DNA of 22,035 bases, taken from Longimicrobiaceae bacterium. GTDB taxonomy: Bacteria > Gemmatimonadota > Gemmatimonadetes > Longimicrobiales > Longimicrobiaceae. Within the stretch, counting starts at the first letter, position 1. The number at the start of each line of letters is the position of its first letter. The DNA lies in the NCBI GenBank assembly GCA_030146875.1, contig JASLAX010000221.1:1-22035 (forward strand), in the 5' to 3' direction. The translations under genes and the position numbers were made by a program. The notes under the pieces were generated by a model, which saw nothing but the letters and a program-made list of their open reading frames with translations, was not told where the DNA came from and did no database searches. This document shows, piece by piece, positions 15,752 through 22,035 of the stretch.

Positions 15752-16951
15752 ATGATTCGCTCCCGTCGCGCCCTGGGCATCGCCGCCGGCGTACTGGTCC
15801 TGCTCCTCGCCGCGGCGGCCGGGATCTACGCGCGCATCCACGCGAAGGACGGCGAGGCGGGCGACGGCACCACGGCCGGCCCCGGCGGCTCCGGGCGCGA
15901 GGCGCCCGCCAGCGCCCAGGGGAGCTTCTCCACCGACGTGGCCATCCCCGTGAAGGGCGAGAGCGCCGTCCGCGACACGCTGATCGTGTCCGTGGGCGCG
16001 GCGGGCCAGGCGGAGGCGTGGCAGAAGACGGTGGTGTCGGCGCAGGTCGCGGGGCGCGTCGTCGCCCTTCCCGTGCGCGAGAGCGACGCCGTCCGCGCCG
16101 GGCAGCTCCTGGTGGCGGTGGACCCGGCGGAGTACGACCTGGCGGTGCAGGAGGCCGAGGCCGGCGTGCGCGACGCGCGCGCCAAGTTCGACGAGACGAC
16201 GCTCTTCGACGACCGCATTCCCGACGCCGCCACGCGCGCAGACCGCCAGCGGATCGCCCGCGCCAAGAGCGGGCTGGACGCCGCCGAGGTGCGCCTGCGC
16301 CGCGCGCGCATGGAGCTGGCCCGCACCCGCCTGGGGGCGCCGTTCGCCTCGCGCGTGGCCACCCTGCGCGCGGTTCCCGGCCAGTGGGTGCGCGCGGGCG
16401 ACGAGATCATGACGCTGGTGGACCTGGACCCCATCAAGGTCGAGGTGCAGGTGCTGGAGAGCGAGGTGGGCTTCCTGGTCCCCGGCCGCCCGGCGCGCGT
16501 CTCCTTCGCCGCGTATCCGCAGGAGGCGTTCGGGGGCCGCGTGGTGAGCATCAACCCGGTGGTGGAGGCGGGCACGCGCACGGCGCGCGTCACGGTGCTG
16601 GTGGACAACCCCGGCGGGCGCATCCTGCCCGGGATGTACGCGCGCGTCTCGCTGGAGGCCCGCCGCTTCCCCGACCGCGTGCTGGTGCCCCGCGCGGCCA
16701 TCCTGGAGCGCGACCGCCGCAGCATGCTCTTCGTCTTCGACCCGGAGTCGGGGAGCCGCGGCGCGGCCAAGTGGCGCTACGTGACCACGGGGCTGCAGAA
16801 CGACACGCAGGTCGAGATCGTCCAGAGCGCCGACACCGACAGCGTGCGCCCCGGCGAGGTGGTGCTGACCGACGGCCACTACACCCTGATCCACGACGCG
16901 CGCGTGCGCCTGGTCCAGGACGTCAAAGCCTCCGGCGGCCGCCCCCAGTAG
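15752..16951 (+). CDS. RND efflux periplasmic adaptor (membrane fusion protein)
   Basis: This 399-aa protein should link the inner-membrane pump to the outer-membrane channel. An N-terminal hydrophobic segment (about 8-28, GIAAGVLVLLLAAAAGIYA) is a signal or membrane anchor; no lipobox is seen. The first lipoyl half is near 94-122 (VVSAQVAGRVVALPVRESDAVRAGQLL), followed by an alpha-helical hairpin to about 190. The second lipoyl half starts near 195 (GAPFASRVATLRAVPGQWV), then a beta-barrel and membrane-proximal region with NPVVEAGTRTARVTVLVDNPGGRILPGMYARV. ATG 15752 is chosen because it begins the hydrophobic segment; longer in-frame starts add only low-complexity sequence. No Shine-Dalgarno is visible. 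It is the first gene of a three-gene efflux operon. Confidence 0.9.
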   Translation: MIRSRRALGIAAGVLVLLLAAAAGIYARIHAKDGEAGDGTTAGPGGSGREAPASAQGSFSTDVAIPVKGESAVRDTLIVSVGAAGQAEAWQKTVVSAQVAGRVVALPVRESDAVRAGQLLVAVDPAEYDLAVQEAEAGVRDARAKFDETTLFDDRIPDAATRADRQRIARAKSGLDAAEVRLRRARMELARTRLGAPFASRVATLRAVPGQWVRAGDEIMTLVDLDPIKVEVQVLESEVGFLVPGRPARVSFAAYPQEAFGGRVVSINPVVEAGTRTARVTVLVDNPGGRILPGMYARVSLEARRFPDRVLVPRAAILERDRRSMLFVFDPESGSRGAAKWRYVTTGLQNDTQVEIVQSADTDSVRPGEVVLTDGHYTLIHDARVRLVQDVKASGGRPQ

Positions 16952-17028
16952 CGTCTTCCGCCGGGCCGCGCCCACGCCGCCGATCCATCCCCGAACCGCG
17001 GGCACCGATCCGCACCAGAAGCATCCGC

Positions 17029-18381
17029 ATGACACGCAGCACGCTCCTCCGCACCGCTCCGCTCCTCCTGGCGCTCGCGTCCCCGCTGGCGGCGCAGGAG
17101 GCCCCGCGCACGCTGACGCTGGCCGAGGCGCTGCGGATCGCGGAGGAGAACAACCCCGGCTACCGCAAGGCGCTGAGCGAGCTCCCGGCGGCGGCGGCGG
17201 ACCGGCGGCGCGCGGGGGGTGCCTTCCTGCCCTCCCTGGGCATCTCGTACGGCACCGGCGCGCAGATCTCGCGCACCTTCACCGGCATCGACGAGTTCGG
17301 CCAGCCCGTGACGCGCGACGAGGCGTCCACCAACACGCGCTCCTCCACCTCGCAGGGGCTCACGCTGGGCTCCATCACGCTCTGGGACTGGGGGGCGCGG
17401 ATGCGCGAGCTGCGCGCGGCGCGGGCGAACGAGTCCGCCGCGCATGCGGGGGTGGACGCCGAGGCGAACCGGATGGCGGGGGAGCTGGCGCGGCGCTACT
17501 GGAACGCCGTGCGCACGGAGCGGGCGATCCTGCTGGAGGAGCGGCTCCTGGCCGGAGCGAAGGAGAGGCTGGACGCCACCCGGCGCCTCCTCCGCGTCGC
17601 CGCCGCCGGCCCGGTGGACGTGCTGGGGGGCGAGGTGGAGGTGGCGCAGCAGGAGCAGGCGGTGGAACGCGCCCGCGGCGACCTGCGCAAGGCGGAGCTG
17701 GCGCTGCGCGAGCAGATGGGCGTGCTGGACGACCGTCCGCTGCGGCTGGTCGACGAGCCTCCGGCCCCGTTCGACCCCGCCACGCTGGACGCCGCCGCGC
17801 TGGTGCGCCGCGCGACCGACGCCGCCCCCGAGGTGCGCCGCGGCGAGGCCCGCGCGGTGGCCGCCGAGCACCGGGTGCGGGCCGCCCGCGCGCGGCGCTG
17901 GCCCACCATCGGCGCGGACGCGGGGTTCTCGCGATCGCAGGGGCAGAGCGACTACCGCGGCCTCTTCGACCCCAACCCGCTGGACCAGTCGTTCAACGTG
18001 GGGCTGCGCGTCGCGTTCCCCATCTTCGACCAGTGGCAGTCCGCCGCCGCGGTGGCACAGAGCCGCGCCGGCGCCGAGGCCGCCCGCCAGGACGTGCGCG
18101 CCGCGCGCCTCTCGGCCGAGCGCGAGGCCCGCGGGGCGCTGATCGACCTGGACAACACCTACCGCGCCGTGCGCTCCGCCGAGCGCGCCGTCTCCCTGGC
18201 GCGCCAGCGGCTGGAGCTGGCGCAGCAGCAGTACCGCCTGGGCTCGCTGGCCTTCGTGGCGCTGCAGAGCGCGGTGGAGAGCGCCGCCCGCGCCGAGCGC
18301 GACGCGCTGACGGCCCGCTTCGACTTCGCCGCCGCCCTGGCGACGCTGCAGGAGCGCACCGGCGGCGCGGCGCGGCCCTGA
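17029..18381 (+). CDS. TolC-like outer-membrane efflux channel
   Basis: This 450-aa protein is the outer-membrane exit duct of the tripartite pump. A signal peptide (TLLRTAPLLLALASPLAAQ) with a likely cleavage after Ala-Gln is followed by two outer-membrane-efflux-protein repeats. The first opens with LTLAEALRIAEENNPGYRKA (28-47), the second near 258 with LVRRATDAAPEVRRGEARA. Long amphipathic helices rich in Ala, Arg and Glu alternate with beta segments such as FNVGLRVAFPIFD. The length is typical. The start is set by the signal peptide; a weak AGAAG lies upstream. It follows the adaptor by 77 bp and precedes the pump by 15 bp. The order adaptor-channel-pump is less common than adaptor-pump-channel. 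Confidence 0.9.
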   Translation: MTRSTLLRTAPLLLALASPLAAQEAPRTLTLAEALRIAEENNPGYRKALSELPAAAADRRRAGGAFLPSLGISYGTGAQISRTFTGIDEFGQPVTRDEASTNTRSSTSQGLTLGSITLWDWGARMRELRAARANESAAHAGVDAEANRMAGELARRYWNAVRTERAILLEERLLAGAKERLDATRRLLRVAAAGPVDVLGGEVEVAQQEQAVERARGDLRKAELALREQMGVLDDRPLRLVDEPPAPFDPATLDAAALVRRATDAAPEVRRGEARAVAAEHRVRAARARRWPTIGADAGFSRSQGQSDYRGLFDPNPLDQSFNVGLRVAFPIFDQWQSAAAVAQSRAGAEAARQDVRAARLSAEREARGALIDLDNTYRAVRSAERAVSLARQRLELAQQQYRLGSLAFVALQSAVESAARAERDALTARFDFAAALATLQERTGGAARP

Positions 18382-18396
18382 CCGCCCTCGCGTAGC

Positions 18397-21300
18397 ATGT
18401 CGCTCCCCCGCCTCTCCATCGCGCGCCCCGTCGCGGTGACGATGCTCGTCCTGGGCATCGTCTTCCTGGGCGCGCTCTCGTTCGTGCGCCTTCCCATCGA
18501 CCTGCTCCCCGACGTGGCGTACCCGCGCCTCGTCGTCTACACCACCGACCAGGGCGGCGCCCCGGCCGAGGTGGAGCGCTTCATCACCGAGCCGGTGGAG
18601 CAGGCGGTCAGCACCGTTCCCGGCGTGCAGGCGGTGGAGAGCGTGACCCGCGAGGGAACCTCGCTGGTGACGGTGCGCTTCGCGTGGGGCACGGAGATGG
18701 ACTTCGCGGCGCTGAACGTCCGCGAGAAGCTGGACAACCTGCGCGACGCGCTCCCCGAGCGCGCGTCGCGGCCCGTGGTGCTGCGCACCGACCCGCGCAG
18801 CGAGCCCATCATGGCGCTCTCGGTGGCGGGGAGCCGCGACCTGCCGGCGCTGAAGGAGCTGGCGGAGTCCGTCTTCCGGCGGCGGCTGGAGCAGATCGAC
18901 GGGGTGGCGCAGGCGGCGGTGACGGGGGGCACCGAGCGCGAGATCCAGGTGGAGGTGGACCCGCGGCGTCTGGAGAGCTACGGCCTGAGCATCGCCGACG
19001 TGGCCACCGCCCTCTCCGCCGCGAACGCGCAGGCGCCCGGCGGCACCGTGCGGCGGGGGCGCTACCGCTACTCGCTGCGCACCCTGGGCGAGTTCGCCTC
19101 CGTGCGCGAGATCGCCGAGGTGCCCGTGGGGCGCGTGGGCGCGTCCGGCCGCGACTCGGTACGGGCGGAGATCCTGCTGCGCGACGTGGCCACCGTGCAG
19201 GACGGCTTCGCGGAGCGGCGCTCGGTCGCGCGCTACAACGGGCAGGAGGCGGTGGGGCTCCTGGTCTTCAAGAACGGCGACGCCAACACGGTGCGCGTGG
19301 CGCGCTCCGTGGAGGAGACGTTGGCGCAGCTCCGCCGCGAGTACCCGGACGTGAAGGTGGACGTGGCCACCTCGCAGGCGGGCTTCATCTCCGACGCGCT
19401 CGCCAACGTGGTGCAGGAGGTGGTGCTGGGCGGCATCCTGGCCTTCCTGGTCCTCTTCCTGTTCCTGCGCGAGGTGCGCTACCCGGTCGCGATCGCGCTC
19501 GCCATCCCCATCTCGCTGATCGCCACCTTCGCGCTGCTGCAGGCCACGGGCGTCACCCTCAACATCATGTCGCTGGGGGGACTGGCGCTGGGCGTGGGGA
19601 TGCTGATGGACAACTCCATCGTGGTGCTGGAGAACATCTTCCGGCACCGCGAGCGGGGGCTGGGCGCGTCCCTGGCCGCCGCCGTGGGCGCCGAGGAGGT
19701 GCAGCGCGCCATCACCGCGTCCACGCTCACCACCATCGCCGTCTTCGGACCCATCGTGTACGTGCGGGGGGTGGCCGGGCAGCTCCTGGGGGCGCTGGCG
19801 CTGGCCGTCGCCTTCTCGCTCCTGGCCTCCATCCTGGTCGCCGTCACGCTGCTGCCGACGCTGGCCGCGCGCTGGGGAGGGGAGGACGACGGCGAGAAGC
19901 GGCCGCCAGGCGCCCTCCGCTCCGCCGTGGGCCGCTTCTTCGCGCCGCCGCTCGACGCGTTCGACCGCGGCTTCCGGCGCTTCACCGCCTGGTACGAGCG
20001 CCTGCTGGCGAAGGCGATGGACCGTCGCGCGCTGACGCTGGGGATCGCCTTCGCCCTGCTGGCCGTGGGGATCGGCGTGGGATGGACGCTGGAGCGCGGG
20101 GTGCTGCCGGAGGTGGACCAGGGGAGCTTCCGGGTGCGGCTGGAGCTGCCGCAGGGCACGCCGCTCGAGGACACCTCCGAGGGGGCGAAGCGGCTGGAGG
20201 AGGCCGTGCGCCGCGACCCCGCGGTGGAGGCGGTGTTCACCCGCGTGGGCGAGCAGGTGGCCGCGGCGGGGATGGACGAGGAGGACTCGGGGCTGCACAC
20301 CGCCGCGCTGGACGTGCGGCTGAAGGAGGGGGAGTCGACGGAGGGCGCGCTGGAGCGCCTGCGCCCGCGCGTGGCCGGCTTCCCCGGCACGGTGGCGCTG
20401 GAGACGGGCCAGGCGACGGCCCTGGGTCGCCTGCTGGGCGGGGGGGAGGCCGACCTGGCGCTGCGCATCCGCGGCGAAGACCTGGACGCGGCGCTGGCCT
20501 ACGCGGCCCGCGCCTCCGAGCGGCTGGCCCGCGTCCCCGAGCTGGCGAACGTGCGCGTGGGAACGCGCGTGGGCCAGCCCGAGGTGCGGGTGGAGATCGA
20601 CCGCGAGCGGGCGGCGGCGTTCGGGATCGATCCCCGCCGCGTGGCGGAGACGGTGGAGTCGTACATGAAGGGCAAGGTCGCCACCGAGTACGTGGACTTC
20701 GACCGCAAGGTCCCCGTGGTGGTGCGCCTGCCCGAGGCGGAGCGCCGCGACGTGCAGACGCTGGAGACGCTGCGCGTGGGCGAGGTGCCCCTGCGCGAGC
20801 TGGTGCGGGTTCGCACCGCCACCGGACCCTCCGAGATCCGCCGCGTGGACCAGGGGCGCGTGGTGATCGTGCACGCGGACGTGGCCGACGGCGGGGTGGA
20901 CGAGGCCGTGGCCGCCGCCGGCGCCGCGCTGCGCGAGGTGCCGGTGCCGCGTGGGCTGCGGACGGAGATCGGCGGCGAGAACGAGGAGATGCGGAAGGGG
21001 TTCCGCGACCTGGCCCTGGCCTTCCTGCTGGCCCTGCTGCTGGTCTACATGCTCCTGGCGGCGGAGTTCGAGTCGCTGCTCCACCCGTTCATCATCCTGC
21101 TGGCGGTGCCGCTGGCCGCGGTGGGCGCCACGCTGGCGCTGTGGATCGCGGGGGCGGGCATCAACACCATGTCGCTGATCGGGATGGTGATCCTGGTCGG
21201 CATCGTGGACAACGACGCCGTGGTGAAGGTGGACTTCATCAACCAGATGCGCCGCGAGGGCATGTCCCGCCGCGACGCCATCTTCGCCGCCGGGCACGCG

Positions 21301-21588
21301 CGGCTGCGGCCGATCGTGATGAACACGGTGACGGCCATGCTCGGCCTGCTCCCCATGGCGCTGGCGCTGGGGCCCGGCGGCGAGCTGCAGGCCCCGCTCG
21401 CCATCGCCGTCTTCGGGGGGCTGCTGAGCGCGACGGCGCTCACGCTCGTCGTGATTCCCGTCGCCTACGACGTGCTGGAGGAGCTGGAAGAGCGGATCCG
21501 CGCCGGGCTGGGGATGCGGCCGCGCCAGCAGACGGTGTTCGGGGAGGTGGAGCGGGAGCGGGTCCCGGAGCTGGTGCCCGGCGACTGA
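18397..21588 (+). CDS. RND-family efflux transporter (inner-membrane pump)
   Basis: This 1063-aa proton-driven pump is of the AcrB-like superfamily; the length is usual. It begins with LSIARPVAVTMLVLGIVFLG (TM1) and LPIDLLPDVAYPRLVVYT, has a large periplasmic loop, then TM helices with LGVGMLMDNSIVVLENIF (TM4, Asp405). A second half repeats the plan, with TM1-like helix at about 546-564, a second periplasmic loop, and GIVDNDAVVKVDFINQMR (TM10: Asp938, Asp940, Lys944). AcrB has two adjacent Asp in TM4 and Lys940 in TM10; here TM4 has Asp-Asn and TM10 carries two Asp plus a Lys. The substrate (drug, metal or lipid) cannot be told. It starts 15 bp after the channel gene, with no clear Shine-Dalgarno, and closes the operon. 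Confidence 0.93.
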   Translation: MSLPRLSIARPVAVTMLVLGIVFLGALSFVRLPIDLLPDVAYPRLVVYTTDQGGAPAEVERFITEPVEQAVSTVPGVQAVESVTREGTSLVTVRFAWGTEMDFAALNVREKLDNLRDALPERASRPVVLRTDPRSEPIMALSVAGSRDLPALKELAESVFRRRLEQIDGVAQAAVTGGTEREIQVEVDPRRLESYGLSIADVATALSAANAQAPGGTVRRGRYRYSLRTLGEFASVREIAEVPVGRVGASGRDSVRAEILLRDVATVQDGFAERRSVARYNGQEAVGLLVFKNGDANTVRVARSVEETLAQLRREYPDVKVDVATSQAGFISDALANVVQEVVLGGILAFLVLFLFLREVRYPVAIALAIPISLIATFALLQATGVTLNIMSLGGLALGVGMLMDNSIVVLENIFRHRERGLGASLAAAVGAEEVQRAITASTLTTIAVFGPIVYVRGVAGQLLGALALAVAFSLLASILVAVTLLPTLAARWGGEDDGEKRPPGALRSAVGRFFAPPLDAFDRGFRRFTAWYERLLAKAMDRRALTLGIAFALLAVGIGVGWTLERGVLPEVDQGSFRVRLELPQGTPLEDTSEGAKRLEEAVRRDPAVEAVFTRVGEQVAAAGMDEEDSGLHTAALDVRLKEGESTEGALERLRPRVAGFPGTVALETGQATALGRLLGGGEADLALRIRGEDLDAALAYAARASERLARVPELANVRVGTRVGQPEVRVEIDRERAAAFGIDPRRVAETVESYMKGKVATEYVDFDRKVPVVVRLPEAERRDVQTLETLRVGEVPLRELVRVRTATGPSEIRRVDQGRVVIVHADVADGGVDEAVAAAGAALREVPVPRGLRTEIGGENEEMRKGFRDLALAFLLALLLVYMLLAAEFESLLHPFIILLAVPLAAVGATLALWIAGAGINTMSLIGMVILVGIVDNDAVVKVDFINQMRREGMSRRDAIFAAGHARLRPIVMNTVTAMLGLLPMALALGPGGELQAPLAIAVFGGLLSATALTLVVIPVAYDVLEELEERIRAGLGMRPRQQTVFGEVERERVPELVPGD

Positions 21589-21898
21589 ACGGCGGGGTCT
21601 CACGCGGAGGCGCGGAGGGCGCGGAGGTGCGGCGACTGATGCCGTGGGTCGCGTCTGCCGACGGCCGAAGGGCCACCGTCGTTGAGGGTCGAGCGGGACG
21701 TCGGGAGCCTCGGCGCCCGCCTCGTGGACGAGGACCCGGTCGGAGCCCGACCATCGCCCGCGAATGGATCCGCCGGGGCCGCCGCACCAGCCAGCGAATG
21801 AAGAAATCGCCGTCTGGAACGACGAACCAAGTCCGCGTTGCGGACTCCGCTCGCGGCGCGCACCGCCGTTCCGTCCGGGAGGACGGTCGCCGTTCTTA
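21589..21898. other. Non-coding gap of about 310 bp before the insertion sequence
   Basis: It begins with 9-bp-type repeats and contains three small perfect hairpins: GGTCGG-AGC-CCGACC (21738-21752), AGTCCGC-GTT-GCGGACT (21830-21846) and CCGTCC-GGGA-GGACGG (21871-21886). Any of them could help end the efflux transcript, but none has a T-tract. The open frames here give Arg-rich low-complexity translations, and no gene is recognised. Confidence 0.5.
21601..21628. repeat. Tandem CGCGGAG units after the efflux operon
   Basis: ACGCGGAG, GCGCGGAG, GGCGCGGAG and GTGCGG follow each other directly 13 nt after the pump stop. They share the core CGCGGAG and the 8-9 bp period with the repeats at 8075-8101, in both cases close behind a coding unit. 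Confidence 0.5.
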
Positions 21899-22035
21899 GA
21901 GTGTGTTTAAGAATTGTCGATCCTGCGGACCATGAGCTGGATCATAGCGAGGTGGATCATGGCTTCGCTGGCTGTGGTCCGCTCCTCGTAGTCCTTGCTG
22001 AGCCGACGATATTGCCCGAACCAGGCGAAGGTGCG
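21899..22035 (-). mobile_element. Right end of an IS5-family insertion sequence (cut by window edge)
   Basis: The element end is placed at GAGTGTGTTTAAGAA (21899-21913), which resembles the terminal repeats of IS5-family members (GAGnnTGTTTAnnAA type). It is immediately preceded by TTA (21896-21898), which fits the TNA target duplication of the IS1031 subgroup. The transposase gene runs into it from outside the window. The other end, and so the true repeat and duplication, cannot be checked here. Confidence 0.7.
21907..22035 (-). CDS. C-terminus of an IS5-family DDE transposase (5' part outside window)
   Basis: The last 42 residues of a transposase are encoded on the minus strand, ending with TAA at 21907-21909. 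They begin RTFAWFGQYRRLSKDYEE and continue TTASEAMIHLAMIQLMVRRI, a classic IS5-family C-terminus. In that family the residue just before RTFAW is the catalytic Glu of the DDE triad, so the window boundary falls right beside it. The stop codon lies inside the presumed terminal inverted repeat, a compact arrangement common in such elements. The visible part has no frameshift, so the copy could be intact, but most of the gene is not seen. Confidence 0.85.
   Translation of the reverse strand, partial: RTFAWFGQYRRLSKDYEERTTASEAMIHLAMIQLMVRRIDNS

Noticed and set aside
16879..21603. A 1574-residue antisense open frame under the efflux genes
   Set aside because: Low-complexity His/Arg/Gln-rich translation, and both sense genes below it are unmistakable.
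21600..21863. Minus-strand open frame of 87 residues beside the insertion sequence
   Set aside because: Arg/Ser/Pro-rich translation running through repeats and hairpins, without start signal or recognisable domain.

Overview
The window is strongly GC-rich, with codon third positions almost all G or C. It encodes a diderm (Gram-negative-type) bacterium: a TonB-dependent receptor, a TolC-type outer-membrane channel, lipoproteins with lipoboxes and a tripartite RND pump. The gene style suggests a Gemmatimonadota (Longimicrobium-like) soil bacterium: a TonB receptor with a carboxypeptidase-regulatory N-domain, a small 'regulatory-like' lipoprotein, a 180-kDa-class NAD-glutamate dehydrogenase, and TAnnTT-type promoter cores. 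That placement is inference; no rRNA or other marker gene is present.

Layout. (1) 1-2615, plus strand: the 3' end of an unrecognised beta-rich protein, then a TonB-dependent receptor, probably one transcript, closed by a hairpin at 2666-2698. (2) 3045-7916, plus: a 1623-aa NAD-dependent glutamate dehydrogenase, closed by a perfect 14-bp hairpin. (3) 7917-8443: a 527-bp non-coding stretch with 9-bp tandem repeats and a large palindromic hairpin. (4) 8444-10537, plus: a secreted lipoprotein serine protease (S1, streptogrisin/alpha-lytic style, with a C-terminal PKD-like domain) and a small lipoprotein. (5) 10814-15348, minus: undecaprenyl-diphosphatase (uppP/bacA), and upstream of it a two-gene transport unit in which cstA is transcribed first and a sodium:solute symporter follows, starting at TTG 1 nt after the cstA stop. 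(6) 15349-15751: a divergent control region with the best promoter in the window and a dyad that could be an operator. (7) 15752-21588, plus: a complete tripartite efflux operon in the order adaptor, TolC-like channel, RND pump. (8) 21589-22035: a short non-coding region with repeats and hairpins, then the end of an IS5-family insertion sequence whose transposase (minus strand) runs off the window.

Most of the window is ordinary chromosomal housekeeping and transport. I found no convincing new multi-gene system, no CRISPR array, no tRNA and no defence island. The items most worth a second look are non-coding: the 74-nt palindrome and 9-mer repeats at 7945-8304, the overlap of the symporter terminator with the uppP promoter, the dyad upstream of the efflux operon, and the IS boundary. 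Among proteins, the RND pump has an altered set of charged residues in its proton-relay helices.
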